Assembly: GCA_003221695.1 (NCBI GenBank)
Contig: QHSX01000064.1
Location: forward strand, 62,001-126,000
Direction: 5' to 3'
Source: Candidatus Rokuibacteriota bacterium
GTDB lineage: Bacteria; Methylomirabilota; Methylomirabilia; Rokubacteriales; CSP1-6
Length of the DNA stretch: 64,000 bases
Part shown: in pieces, positions 49,037-57,892 of the stretch
Layout of the letters: each line of letters opens with the position of its first letter
Numbering within the stretch: position 1 is the stretch's first letter
Made by a program: the position numbers and the translations under genes
The notes under the pieces: generated by a model
Database searches by the model: none
What the model saw: the letters and a program-made list of their open reading frames with translations, nothing else
Told to the model about the DNA's origin: nothing

Positions 49037-50341
49037 TCAGGCGGCGAGGATCTCGGTCAGCACGCGTCCGTCAGTCGCCTCCATCCCGAGCCCGAGCACG
49101 TGGGCGACGGTCGGCCCGACGTCGCGGCTCCGCACCGCCGCGAGCGTGCGTCCCCGCGCGATCCCAGGCCCCGCGGCCAGGAAGAACGCGCCATTGTCCG
49201 GATGCGTCGGGAGGTGACCGTGGTTGCCGCGATAGCGCGGGGCGCCGACGACCTCGTCCCCCTGGGCATCGTCGGCGAAGGCGTAACCGGGCGCGGCCTC
49301 CAGAAGGAGATCGCCGACCCTCGGGTCCTGCGCGAGCCTCGGCAGACCAAGGGCGGGATACTCGCGCTCCGCCCACACGTGCGCCACGCCCTCGACTCGC
49401 GCGAGCTCGGCGGCGAGGTCCCGCGCGAGCCGGACCGGGTCACCGTCCCCGGTGCAGTAGAGGTAGCCCGCGCCGTGGTTCGTCACGAAGCGCGCGTCGG
49501 CGCTCGCGACGCGCCCGGCCGGGTCCGCGCGCAGCACGCCGAGCTGGCGCAAGCGCGCGTTCGGACGGACCTCGTGCGCGACGGGAAGGAAGCCGTGGTC
49601 CGACACCACGAAGAGCGCCGTGCGCTCGGCCAGCTCGTCGGCCGGCAGGGTCGCGAGGAAGCGCCCGATGAGCCCGTCCACGTAGTCGATCGCCCAGTAG
49701 GCCTCCGGCGAGCGCGGCCCGTGGAGGTGCTGGAGGCTGTCGACGCAGAGGAAGTGCAGGAGCATCAGCCGGGGCTCGTGGCGACGCCAGACGTGCGCCG
49801 CGAGCTCGGCCACCATCGCGTCCTTCAGAAAGCGCTTGGGCAGCTCGGCCCACTCGCCCTGACGGTCGAGCGGATAGCCGAGCGCGGCGAGCTCGGTCCA
49901 GACCGCCCGCGAGGTCTGGGTCTCGAAGACGCGCTGGTCCTTGAAGAACGGCAGGTTGAAATTGAGCGACGGCGCGTGGCGCGTGGCCGGCCAGTCGATC
50001 GCCGCCGTCGTGAGCCCGGCGGCGTGCGCACAATCGTAGACCGTCGGCCCGCGCAGGAGGTCCGGCGCGTCGTAGACGGGATCGCCGGTCAGGTCCTCGC
50101 GCGCTCCGGTCCGTCGGTTGAGAATGGCGTTGCCGACGACGCCGTGGCGGTCCGGCGCCACGCCGGTGACGAGGCTCGCGTGGGCCGGCCAGGTGGTGCT
50201 CGGGAAGACGGTTTCCATGCGCGCGGCCACGACGCCGCGCTTCGCGAGCGCGCGCACACCCTCCATCCGCGCCGCGGGGTCGGTCCAGTAGAACGCCGCC
50301 AGGCCGTCGATGCTGATGAGGATCGCCCTGGTCGCCGTCAT
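49037..50341 (-). CDS. alkaline-phosphatase-superfamily phosphodiesterase (nucleotide pyrophosphatase type)
   Basis: 434 residues of the type I phosphodiesterase/nucleotide pyrophosphatase fold. ISIDGLAAFYW supplies the first metal Asp, FPSTTWPAHASLVTG the nucleophile Thr (in the STTWPAH motif) and its site, and VVSDHGFLPVAHEV and NHGAGYLY further metal ligands. HLPTHPDNGAFFLAAGPGIARG is the usual ending. It probably hydrolyses phosphodiester or phosphonate-type bonds. No signal peptide is seen. ATG overlaps the stop of the transporter gene by 4 bases, so a substrate taken up by that transporter may be its target, which is inference. Confidence 0.85.
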   Translation of the reverse strand: MTATRAILISIDGLAAFYWTDPAARMEGVRALAKRGVVAARMETVFPSTTWPAHASLVTGVAPDRHGVVGNAILNRRTGAREDLTGDPVYDAPDLLRGPTVYDCAHAAGLTTAAIDWPATRHAPSLNFNLPFFKDQRVFETQTSRAVWTELAALGYPLDRQGEWAELPKRFLKDAMVAELAAHVWRRHEPRLMLLHFLCVDSLQHLHGPRSPEAYWAIDYVDGLIGRFLATLPADELAERTALFVVSDHGFLPVAHEVRPNARLRQLGVLRADPAGRVASADARFVTNHGAGYLYCTGDGDPVRLARDLAAELARVEGVAHVWAEREYPALGLPRLAQDPRVGDLLLEAAPGYAFADDAQGDEVVGAPRYRGNHGHLPTHPDNGAFFLAAGPGIARGRTLAAVRSRDVGPTVAHVLGLGMEATDGRVLTEILAA

Positions 50342-51558
50342 GCCGTGGCGCCTCGCGGCGGCTGCGCGCGCGCCAGAAGGACGATCGCGACGACGTTCAG
50401 GAGCGCCGAGAGGGTCCACGTGAGATCGTAGCTCCCGGTCGCGTCGTAGATCGCGCCGGCGATGAGCGGCCCCCAGCCCGCCATCGCGCCGGCCAGCGCG
50501 AAGAGGAAGCCGACGATCGTGCCCGCCTGGCCGCGGCCGAAAAAGTCGCCGACGATCGCGGGGAAGAGCGTGGAGACCGCGCCGTACGAGTAGCCGAACA
50601 CGAGCGCGTCGCCGAAGAGCAGGGGGAGCCCGCGGCCGGCGAGGAGGAAGCCGAGGAAGGCGACGGCCTGGAGTGCCATCGCGACCCCGACGGCGCGCTT
50701 GCGCCCGATGCGGTCCGAGACCGCTCCCATGACGAGGCGGCCGGCGACGGCGCCGATGCCGAGAGTCGAGACGACCCAGGCGCCGGTCAGCGCGGAGTGC
50801 CCGAGGTCGCGCGTGAACGGCACGAGGTGGACGAGCGGGATGAAGACCGGGATCCACGTCGCCGTGAACGTGGCGCCCAGCATCCAGAACGCGCGTGTCC
50901 GGATCGCGCGCGTCAAGGGCCCGACGCCCTCGTCGGCGCCGGCGGCGGCGAGCGGACGGCGCGCCCCGTCGGGGTGGAGACCGAGGCTCTCGGGGTCGCG
51001 CCGCATCACCTGGGCCACCAGGTTCACGAGGAGGAAGATCCCGACGCCGAAGACGACGTACGCCGTCCGCCAGCCGACCGAGGCCACGAGGAGCTGGGCC
51101 AGCGGTGGCAGCGCGAAGGTGCCGACGCTCGCGCCGCTCGAGGCGAGGCCAACGGCGAGGCCGCGCCGCGCGACGAACCATTTGACGACCGTCGTGTTGC
51201 ACGGCACGTACGCGGTGGACATGCCGAGCCCCGCCACGAGGCCGTAGAGCACGTACGGCTGCCAGAGCTCGGCGACGAGCGACATGCCGGCGAGCGCGAC
51301 GCCGAGGAAGAGCCCGCCGGTGGCGATCACGACGCGTGGGCCCCAGAGGTCGGTGAGCCGCCCGGCGGGAAAGCCGAAGACGCAGTAGGCGAAGGCGTAG
51401 ACGGAAAAGGCCCCGGAGAGGCTCGCGCGGCTCCAGCCGAACTCCCGCAGGAGCGCGTCGAAGAAGACGCCGAACGAGTACTGGGCGCCGTAGGCGACGA
51501 AGAGGACAAGGAACGCGCCGGCGACGACGATCCAGCCGTAGAAGACACGCACGATCAA
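50338..51558 (-). CDS. MFS transporter (monocarboxylate/oxalate-formate antiporter-like)
   Basis: 406 residues with twelve membrane spans. The opening VFYGWIVVAGAFLVLFVAYGAQYSFGVFFDALLREFGWSRASLSGAFSV is characteristic of the OFA/MCT-like group, with the loop motif GRLTDLWGPRVV and a matching MGAVSDRIGRKRAVG in the second half. Likely substrates are small carboxylates, which is inference. The gene lies between uvrA and the phosphodiesterase and overlaps both by 4 bases. Confidence 0.87.
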   Translation of the reverse strand: MIVRVFYGWIVVAGAFLVLFVAYGAQYSFGVFFDALLREFGWSRASLSGAFSVYAFAYCVFGFPAGRLTDLWGPRVVIATGGLFLGVALAGMSLVAELWQPYVLYGLVAGLGMSTAYVPCNTTVVKWFVARRGLAVGLASSGASVGTFALPPLAQLLVASVGWRTAYVVFGVGIFLLVNLVAQVMRRDPESLGLHPDGARRPLAAAGADEGVGPLTRAIRTRAFWMLGATFTATWIPVFIPLVHLVPFTRDLGHSALTGAWVVSTLGIGAVAGRLVMGAVSDRIGRKRAVGVAMALQAVAFLGFLLAGRGLPLLFGDALVFGYSYGAVSTLFPAIVGDFFGRGQAGTIVGFLFALAGAMAGWGPLIAGAIYDATGSYDLTWTLSALLNVVAIVLLARAQPPRGATA

Positions 51559-54341
51559 ACGCGACCGTTCTTGCCGTTGAGCTTTGGGAGCACCTCCGCG
51601 AGGAACTTGCCGGTGTACGAGCCGGCCGTCTGGGCCACCACCTCCGGCGTCCCCTCAGCGACGATCTCTCCGCCCTCGTCGCCGCCCTCGGGACCGAGGT
51701 CGACGACGTAGTCTGCGGACTTGACGACGTCGAGGTGGTGCTCGACGACGAGGATCGTGTTACCGGCGTCCACGAGGCGATTGAGCACGCCGAGGAGCTT
51801 CTTGACGTCGTCGAGGTGGAGCCCCGTCGTGGGCTCGTCCATGATGTAGAGCATCTCGCTCGCCGCGCGCGCGCCGAGCTCGGCGGCGATCTTGAGCCGC
51901 TGCGCCTCGCCGCCCGAAAGGGTCGTGGCGGGCTGGCCCAGACGCAGGTAGCCGAGGCCGACGTCCTGGAGCACGCGGAGCCGCCGCGCGAGCCCCGCCT
52001 GGGCGGCGAAGAACTCGACGGCGTCGTCCACCGTCATGGAGAGCACGTCGCCGATGGAGCGCCCTCGGTGCTTCACGGCGAGGACGTCGGGCCGGTAGCG
52101 CCGCCCTTCGCACTCCTCGCATCTCACGTACACGTCCTCGAAGAAGTACATCTCGAGCTTCTGGAAACCGTCGCCCTGGCACGACTCGCACCGCCCGCCC
52201 GGGACGTTGAACGAGAACGCGCCGGCGCCGAGGCCCAGCGCCCTGGCGCGGGGGAGGGCGGCGTACAACTTCCGGATCTCGTCGAACGCCTTGACGTAGG
52301 TCACGGGGTTCGAGCGCGGCGTGCGGCCGATCGGCGCCTGGTCGATCAGGCGAACACCCTTCAGGTACTCGAGGCCGGTGAGACCGTCGTAAGCGCCGGG
52401 CGGTGTGAACTCGGTCTTGAACGCGCGCGCGACGGCGCGGTAGAGCGTGTCGTGAACGAGCGTGGACTTGCCGGAGCCCGACACGCCGCTGACGACCGTC
52501 AGCGTGTGGAGCGGGATCCGGACCGTCACGTCCTTGAGGTTGTGCTCGCGCGCGCCCACGAGGACGAGGTGGCGCCGGCCAGCGCGGCGGAAGGGCGGGA
52601 GGGGGATCACCTCGCGTCCGGTGACGTAGCGCGCGGTCAGCGAGCGCGTCGCCTTCTGGAACTCCGCCTGCGAGCCGGCGAAGACGATCTCGCCGCCCCG
52701 CTCGCCCGAGCCCGGTCCGAGCTCGACGACGTGATCCGCGGCGGCGATGAACTCGCGGTCGTGCTCGACGACGACGACGGTGTTGCCCGCCCGGGCGAGC
52801 TCGCGACACAGCTCCACGAGGCGCATCGTGTCGCGCGGGTGGAGGCCGATCGACGGTTCGTCGAGCACGTAGAGTGTGCCGACGAGCTGTGAGCCGAGCT
52901 GATTGGCCAGATTGATTCGCTGGGCTTCTCCCCCCGACAGGGTGCGCGTCTGACGCGAGAGGGTGAGGTAGCCGAGCCCGACCCGCCGCAGGAACCCGAG
53001 CTTGGCGTTGAGCTGGCGCAGGATCTCGCGGGCGACGACCGCCTCCCAGGCCGTGAGCGTGAGGTCCCCGAGCAGGCGAACCGCCGCCTCGACCGTGAGC
53101 GCGGCGAACTCGGCGATCGTGAGGCCGGCGACCCGGACGGCGAGGGCGGCGGGCTTGAGCCGCGCGCCCCGGCACGTCGCGCACCGCGACTGGCTCCGGT
53201 AGCGCGAGAGGAAGACGCGGACGTGGAGCTTGTAGCGGTACGACTCGACCTCCTCGAAGAAGCCCGTGATGCCGGGGAAGCTGCCGTCGCCCGCGTAGAC
53301 GAGCGCGCGCGCCGTGTCGGGAAGCTGCTCCCAGGGCGCATCGGTGTCCAGCTTGTGCCGGCGCGCGGCCTTCAGCAGCTCGCGCTGATACCACCTGCCG
53401 GAGGGATGCGTCCAGGGCTCGACGGCGCCCTCCGCCAGGCTCTTACTCCGATCGGGCACGACGAGCGCCTCGTCGTATCGCAAGATATTGCCGAAGCCCT
53501 TGCACTCGGGGCAGGCGCCGAGCGGGTGGTTGAACGAGAAGAGGAGCGGCTGCGGCCGCTCGAGTGCCTGCCCGCAGCCGCTGCAGCGGAAGTCCTCGGC
53601 GAAGACGCGCGTGGGCCCGTCGAGCACCTCGACGTCGACCTGCCCTCCGCCCTCCCGCAGCGCCGCCTCGACCGACTCGGCGATCCGTGCGCGGTGAGGG
53701 GACTCGAGCACGACGCGGTCCAGGACCACCGAGATCGACCGGTGCTCGGCGAGGTCCACGGGCGGCGGCGATGCCAGGTCGTGGATCGTGCCGTTCACGC
53801 GCACGCGCGCGAAGCCGCGCCGGTTCAGGCTCGTCCACAGCTCGGCCGGCGGCAGCGCCCCGGGCACCGCGAGCCGGAACGTGATGTGAGCGCGCGCGCC
53901 GGGATGCTCGCTGAGGAGCGAGCTGACGATCGTCTCGGGCGAGTGCGAGGTCGCGGCCGCACCGCACGCGGGGCAGTGGACGCGCCCGATCTTCGCGTAG
54001 AGCAGCCGCAGATAATCGTAGACCTCGGTGGCGGTGGAGACCGTCGAGCGCGCCGTCCGCACCGGATTCTTCTGCTCGAGAGCGACCGCGGGCCGGATCT
54101 GCTCGATCCGGTCGACGTCGGGGCGGTCCACCCGATCGAGGAACATACGGGCGTACGTGGACAGCGACTCGATGTAACGCCACTGCCCCTCGGCGAAGAG
54201 CGTGTCGAAGGCGAGCGAGGACTTCCCGGAGCCGGACACGCCGGTGACGACCGTGAGCCGGTCGTGCGGGATCTCGAGCGAGATGTTCTTGAGGTTGTTC
54301 TGCCGGGCTCCGCGGATCCGGAGCCCAGAGGGTTGGGCCAT
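51555..54341 (-). CDS. uvrA: excinuclease ABC subunit A
   Basis: 928 residues, close to the usual UvrA length. Two ABC modules are present, each with a Walker A ([10 protein letters not shown] near residue 36 and [10 protein letters not shown] in the second half) and signature motifs [19 protein letters not shown] and [19 protein letters not shown]. Zinc-binding Cys clusters are seen in [20 protein letters not shown] and later [14 protein letters not shown]. It recognises damaged DNA and loads UvrB in nucleotide excision repair. uvrB and uvrC are not in the window. It is divergent from the PerR/Fur-like gene, with about 115 bases between the two starts. Confidence 0.97.
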   Translation of the reverse strand: MAQPSGLRIRGARQNNLKNISLEIPHDRLTVVTGVSGSGKSSLAFDTLFAEGQWRYIESLSTYARMFLDRVDRPDVDRIEQIRPAVALEQKNPVRTARSTVSTATEVYDYLRLLYAKIGRVHCPACGAAATSHSPETIVSSLLSEHPGARAHITFRLAVPGALPPAELWTSLNRRGFARVRVNGTIHDLASPPPVDLAEHRSISVVLDRVVLESPHRARIAESVEAALREGGGQVDVEVLDGPTRVFAEDFRCSGCGQALERPQPLLFSFNHPLGACPECKGFGNILRYDEALVVPDRSKSLAEGAVEPWTHPSGRWYQRELLKAARRHKLDTDAPWEQLPDTARALVYAGDGSFPGITGFFEEVESYRYKLHVRVFLSRYRSQSRCATCRGARLKPAALAVRVAGLTIAEFAALTVEAAVRLLGDLTLTAWEAVVAREILRQLNAKLGFLRRVGLGYLTLSRQTRTLSGGEAQRINLANQLGSQLVGTLYVLDEPSIGLHPRDTMRLVELCRELARAGNTVVVVEHDREFIAAADHVVELGPGSGERGGEIVFAGSQAEFQKATRSLTARYVTGREVIPLPPFRRAGRRHLVLVGAREHNLKDVTVRIPLHTLTVVSGVSGSGKSTLVHDTLYRAVARAFKTEFTPPGAYDGLTGLEYLKGVRLIDQAPIGRTPRSNPVTYVKAFDEIRKLYAALPRARALGLGAGAFSFNVPGGRCESCQGDGFQKLEMYFFEDVYVRCEECEGRRYRPDVLAVKHRGRSIGDVLSMTVDDAVEFFAAQAGLARRLRVLQDVGLGYLRLGQPATTLSGGEAQRLKIAAELGARAASEMLYIMDEPTTGLHLDDVKKLLGVLNRLVDAGNTILVVEHHLDVVKSADYVVDLGPEGGDEGGEIVAEGTPEVVAQTAGSYTGKFLAEVLPKLNGKNGRV

Positions 54342-54410
54342 TCGAGCGGTCCTCCTGAGGTGGGTAGTCTAGCGGAAGCGGACGAAACGCGCCAGCGCGC
54401 CGGGCCGGAG

Positions 54411-54439
54411 TTGACAGCCGCGCGCGCGCCGGGTACACT
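54411..54439 (+). promoter_or_regulatory. sigma70-type promoter of the oxidative-stress operon
   Basis: TTGACA at 54411-54416 and TACACT at 54434-54439, separated by 17 bases. Transcription would start near 54446, only about 11 bases before the ATG at 54457, so the leader is very short or absent. Confidence 0.75.
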
Positions 54440-54450
54440 CCGCTTTGTTG

Positions 54451-54466
54451 TTGATAATGATTACTA
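54451..54466 (+). promoter_or_regulatory. Fur/PerR-box-like operator overlapping the start codon
   Basis: TTGATAATGATTACTA resembles half of the classical GATAATGATAATCATTATC Fur box or a PerR box. It starts 12 bases after the -10 box and covers the regulator's ATG, so the regulator probably represses its own operon. It is AT-rich within very GC-rich surroundings. Confidence 0.65.
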
Positions 54467-54924
54467 AAAATACCAGTGCGCCCGCAGTCGACGCCACGCT
54501 TCGCGCCTGGGGCCTCCGGCTCACGCGGCAGCGCCGGATCATCCTCGAGGTCGTCCACGCCACCGACGCGCACCCGACGGCGGCGTTCGTCTACCGGCGC
54601 GTGCGACGGCGGCTGCCGCGCGTGAGCCTGGCGACGGTCTACCGGAACCTCCGGCGGCTCGCCGCCGAGGGGTTTCTGGCGGAGCGTGCGGATCCGTCCG
54701 GCGTGCGCTTCGACGGCAACACGGCGCCGCACGACCACTTCACATGCGTCGCCTGCGGCCGCATCTACGACGTGCCGACGCGCGCCACCCGGGGAGTGCG
54801 GGCCCGCATCGCGGTGCGCTCCGGCTTCGAGGTATTGAATCACCGCGTCGAGTTCTACGGTCGCTGCGGCGCGTGCCGCCGACAGGGCGGTCGATCCCCC
54901 GTCAAGGGGCAAAGGAGGAGCTGA
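54457..54924 (+). CDS. perR: Fur-family regulator, PerR-like
   Basis: 155 residues. The winged-helix N-terminal domain includes RLTRQRRIILEVVHATDAHPTAAFVYRRVRRRLPRVSLATVYRNLRRLAAEG, the Fur-family recognition region. The metal domain has HDHFTCVACG (Cys97, Cys100) and a second pair in RCGACRR, the structural Zn site of PerR/Fur. The regulatory site is probably peroxide-sensing, since the next gene is rubrerythrin; iron-only Fur function is not excluded. ATG 54457 is chosen over upstream TTG codons that lie at the transcription start. Autoregulation is supported by the operator-like site. Confidence 0.85.
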   Translation: MITKNTSAPAVDATLRAWGLRLTRQRRIILEVVHATDAHPTAAFVYRRVRRRLPRVSLATVYRNLRRLAAEGFLAERADPSGVRFDGNTAPHDHFTCVACGRIYDVPTRATRGVRARIAVRSGFEVLNHRVEFYGRCGACRRQGGRSPVKGQRRS

Positions 54925-54927
54925 GTC

Positions 54928-55377
54928 ATGGCAGGCAAGAGCCTCAAGGGCACCAGGAGCCACACGAACCTTAAAGACGCGTTTGCCGGCGAGTCGCAGG
55001 CGAACCGGCGCTACCTCTACTTCGCGCGCGTCGCCGATATCGAGGGGTTCCCCGACATGGCGGGCCTCTTCAAGGACACGGCGGACGCCGAGACCGGTCA
55101 CGCGTTCGGCCACCTGGATTTCCTCAAAGAGGTCGGTGATCCCGTGACGGACGAGCCGATCGGCAAGACGGAGAAGAACCTCAAGTCCGCGGTCGCCGGC
55201 GAGACGTACGAGTACACGCAGATGTACCCTGGCATGGCCAAGACCGCGCGCGACGAGGGCTTCGCCGAGCTCGCCGAGTGGTTCGAGACGCTCGCCAAGG
55301 CGGAGAAGTCGCACGCGGGCCGGTTCACCAAAGGCCTCAAGCAGATCGCGGGCAAGGAGCCCGCGGAGGCGATCTAG
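54928..55377 (+). CDS. rubrerythrin (diiron domain, no rubredoxin tail)
   Basis: 149 residues of the rubrerythrin ferritin-like fold. Diiron ligands are seen in [45 protein letters not shown] and [11 protein letters not shown]. The C-terminal rubredoxin-like Cys4 domain of classical rubrerythrin is missing, so electrons must come from a separate carrier. It reduces hydrogen peroxide. ATG lies 3 bases after the regulator stop, so the two are co-transcribed. Confidence 0.93.
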   Translation: MAGKSLKGTRSHTNLKDAFAGESQANRRYLYFARVADIEGFPDMAGLFKDTADAETGHAFGHLDFLKEVGDPVTDEPIGKTEKNLKSAVAGETYEYTQMYPGMAKTARDEGFAELAEWFETLAKAEKSHAGRFTKGLKQIAGKEPAEAI

Positions 55378-55392
55378 CTCACACGGCGGTCC

Positions 55393-55514
55393 GGGGGGAA
55401 GGGTCGGGGAACCCTGCTCGACCACGCTAGCTTCACCGCGCGCGACCGTGCGCCGGTCGGCGGCTCAGGCAACCCTGACGACACGGGTCTCGCAGGGTCC
55501 CCCGACCCCTCCCC
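55393..55514. repeat. long imperfect inverted repeat between rubrerythrin and the Fe-S gene
   Basis: GGGGGGAAGGGTCGGGGAACC-type left arm (55393-55417) mirrors the right arm at 55492-55514 with few mismatches. The inner 74 bases hold a second small hairpin (CGACCG / CGGTCG, about 55443-55459). The whole can fold into one stem-loop. It may be a small insertion, a partial terminator or a structured mRNA spacer that lowers downstream expression. Confidence 0.5.
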
Positions 55515-55552
55515 GCCGTTCGCCGTGTAGCCTGATCACCAGCGCCAGCAGC

Positions 55553-56896
55553 ATGGGCACACTCGACCTCGAATCGCCGGAGTTCTGGGATCGCGGCGCG
55601 GTCGACAAGGAGCTCCGGCGCGTCTACGACATCTGCAGCGGCTGCCGCCGCTGCCTGCCGCTCTGCCCGTCGTTCAAGGTGCTCTTCGACCGGCTGGACG
55701 TGGACGCCGTCGACGGCGACGTCGAGAAGCTGCCGGCGCGCGACGTCAAGGAAGTCGTGGACCTCTGCTACCAGTGCAAGCTCTGCTTCAACCACTGCCC
55801 GTACACACCGCCGCATCGGTGGGAGGTCGACTTCCCGCGGCTGATGCTGCGGGCGCGGGCGACGGACGCACGCGCCAACGGCGTGAGCTTTCAAGACCGG
55901 ATGCTCGGCAACACGGAGCTCGTCGGCAAGCTCGGACGCCTCGCGGCGCCGCTCGCGAACTGGATGAACGAGCGGGCGGTCCACCGGGCGTTCATGCAGG
56001 CCGTCGTCGGCATCCACAGGGACCGCAACCTGCCGAAGTTCTATCGGCAGACCTTCAGCGCCTGGTTCAAGACACGTCCGCGGCGCGGGGACACCGGGGT
56101 GGGCTCCTCCGCTCGGAACGAGATGACCGCGGATCGGGCGAGCGCGGCGGGCGTGGCGACAGCCCGGGTGCCCGCCGCTTATAAAGTCGCGCTGTTTCAT
56201 ACGTGCACGGTGGAATACCACGAGCCAGCGACGGGGCGCGCGGCGGTGCGCGTGCTCGAGCGGAACCGCGTGGACGTGAGCGTGCCGACGCAGCGCTGCT
56301 GCGGGATGCCCTACCTCGACGGCGGCGCCGTGGACCAGGCCAAGGCCCTCATCCGGGACAACGTGCGGAGTCTCGCGGCGGCGGTGCGTGAAGGGCGGAC
56401 GATCGTCGTGCCCGGTCCCACGTGCAGCTACATGCTCAAGCAGGAGTACCCGTGGCTCGACGGTGGAGACGACGCCAAGCTCGTCGCCCGGAACACGCGC
56501 GACCTCTTCGAGTATCTCGCCGAGCTCCACGCCGAGGGAGGGCTCGACACGCGCTTCACGCAGCCGGTCGGCGCCGTGACCTACCACGTGCCGTGCCACC
56601 TCCGCGCCCAGAACATCGGGAACAAGTCCGCGGACGTGCTTCGCTTGATCCCGGGCGCCCAGGTCGACGTGGTGGAGAAGTGCTCGGCGGTGGACGGGAC
56701 CTGGGGGTTCAAGGCGCAGTACCACGAGCTCTCCCTGAAGCTGGCGAAGCCGCTGTTCGACGCGATCACGCGCGCCGACGCGCCCGTGACCGCGACCGAC
56801 TGCCCGCTCGCCGCCCTCCAGATCGAGCAGGGGACGGGCCGGCAAGCGAAGCATCCGATCCGGGTTCTCGCCTCGGCGTACGGTCTCGAGGAGTGA
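55553..56896 (+). CDS. Fe-S oxidoreductase with two 4Fe-4S motifs and two CCG domains (GlpC/HdrD-like)
   Basis: 447 residues. Two ferredoxin-type clusters: CSGCRRCLPLCPS at about 26-38 and CYQCKLCFNHCPY about 45 residues later. The second half has two cysteine-rich CCG domains (QRCCGMPYLDGG and a later YHVPCHLRAQNIGNK with EKCSAVDGTWG). Such proteins pass electrons in heterodisulfide-reductase-like and GlpC-type systems. Placed between rubrerythrin and DUF3501, it probably supplies electrons for peroxide reduction, replacing the missing rubredoxin domain (inference). ATG 55553 is chosen because the 35 codons before it lack conservation. Confidence 0.88.
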   Translation: MGTLDLESPEFWDRGAVDKELRRVYDICSGCRRCLPLCPSFKVLFDRLDVDAVDGDVEKLPARDVKEVVDLCYQCKLCFNHCPYTPPHRWEVDFPRLMLRARATDARANGVSFQDRMLGNTELVGKLGRLAAPLANWMNERAVHRAFMQAVVGIHRDRNLPKFYRQTFSAWFKTRPRRGDTGVGSSARNEMTADRASAAGVATARVPAAYKVALFHTCTVEYHEPATGRAAVRVLERNRVDVSVPTQRCCGMPYLDGGAVDQAKALIRDNVRSLAAAVREGRTIVVPGPTCSYMLKQEYPWLDGGDDAKLVARNTRDLFEYLAELHAEGGLDTRFTQPVGAVTYHVPCHLRAQNIGNKSADVLRLIPGAQVDVVEKCSAVDGTWGFKAQYHELSLKLAKPLFDAITRADAPVTATDCPLAALQIEQGTGRQAKHPIRVLASAYGLEE

Positions 56897-56899
56897 TCC

Positions 56900-57481
56900 G
56901 TGAGGCAGCTCGAGACGTCTGAGATCCTGAACCTCGTCGACTACGAGAAGGTCCGCGACGTGCGGCGCCGCGAGATCATCGAGCTCAAGAGGCACCGTCG
57001 CGTCTCCGTGGGCCGCTATCTCACGTTCGTCTTCGAGAACCGGGAGACCGTGTGGTTCCAGATCCAGGAGATGGTCCGCGCTGAGCGGCTCGTGGACGCG
57101 GCGAGGATCGCGGAGGAGGTCGAGGTCTACAACACGCTCCTGCCCGGGCCGGGCGAGCTCGCGGCGACGATGCTCATCGAGATCAGCGAGACGCCGCAGA
57201 TCAAGCCCGTCCTGGACAAGCTCCTCGGCATCGACACGCGCGACTACGTCAGGATGAGGATGGGGCCGCACGTCGTCGTGGGCGACTTCGAGAGCGGCCA
57301 CTCCGACGAGGAGCGCGGCAAGCTCTCCGCCGTCCACTTCGTGCGCTTCAGGCTCCCGGCCGAGGCCGGAAAGACCTTCCGCGAGGCCGAGGTGGCCCTG
57401 GTCGTCGAGCATCCCAACGAGCGCGCACGGACGGTGCTCTCCGACGCGACGAAGCGCGCCCTGCTGAAAGATCTGTTGTAA
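56900..57481 (+). CDS. DUF3501-family protein
   Basis: 193 residues, DUF3501. Typical opening is LNLVDYEKVRDVRRREIIELKRHRRVSVGRYLTFVFENRETVWFQIQEM, with a middle NTLLPGPGELAATMLIEI and a late FRLPAEAGKTFREA. Function unknown, but this gene regularly accompanies rubrerythrin and the Fe-S gene in such clusters, as here. GTG start, 3 bases after the Fe-S gene, so co-transcribed. Confidence 0.85.
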   Translation: MRQLETSEILNLVDYEKVRDVRRREIIELKRHRRVSVGRYLTFVFENRETVWFQIQEMVRAERLVDAARIAEEVEVYNTLLPGPGELAATMLIEISETPQIKPVLDKLLGIDTRDYVRMRMGPHVVVGDFESGHSDEERGKLSAVHFVRFRLPAEAGKTFREAEVALVVEHPNERARTVLSDATKRALLKDLL

Positions 57482-57492
57482 GCGGGGTTCGC

Positions 57493-57840
57493 GTGAACGG
57501 GATCACCGTGGGTGGCCTGAGAAAGGTGCTGTTCGGCTCCAGTCTGCTGACGGTCGCGCTCGGTAGTGTCGCGGGGTGCGGGCAGGAACGCCTGTCGCCC
57601 GGCGCCGCGCGCGGGCGCCAGGTCTACCTGGCCCAGTGCGTCGCGTGTCACGCGATAGACCCGTCGAAACCCGGCCCGGTCGGCCCTGCGGTGAAGGGCG
57701 CCTCGCGGGAGTTGCTCGAGGCCAAGCTGCTCAAGGGCACGTACCCTCCGGGCTACAAGCCCAAGCGACCCACCACGATCATGCCGCCCCAGCCGCAGAT
57801 CGCGCCCGACATCGCCGCGCTCGCGGACTTCCTCAAATAG
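57493..57840 (+). CDS. small lipoprotein c-type cytochrome
   Basis: 115 residues. A signal ending in a lipobox (GSVAGC, Cys29) predicts lipid attachment after export. One haem site CVACH (Cys49, Cys52, His53) and a Met ligand candidate in TTIMPPQ make it a monohaem class I cytochrome. It is the last gene of the stress operon, GTG start. It could accept or give electrons at the membrane surface. A strong hairpin follows the stop directly. Confidence 0.87.
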   Translation: MNGITVGGLRKVLFGSSLLTVALGSVAGCGQERLSPGAARGRQVYLAQCVACHAIDPSKPGPVGPAVKGASRELLEAKLLKGTYPPGYKPKRPTTIMPPQPQIAPDIAALADFLK

Positions 57841-57842
57841 AA

Positions 57843-57869
57843 ACGGCCCGGCGCGAGGCGCCGGGCCGT
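57843..57869. terminator. bidirectional terminator hairpin
   Basis: Perfect 12-base stem ACGGCCCGGCGC / GCGCCGGGCCGT with a GAG loop, 2 bases after the cytochrome stop and 24 bases before the stop of the convergent PuuD-like gene. No long T run, so it likely works as a strong GC-rich terminator for both strands. Confidence 0.75.
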
Positions 57870-57892
57870 CGTGGTTCGAGCGCAGCGGGTGC

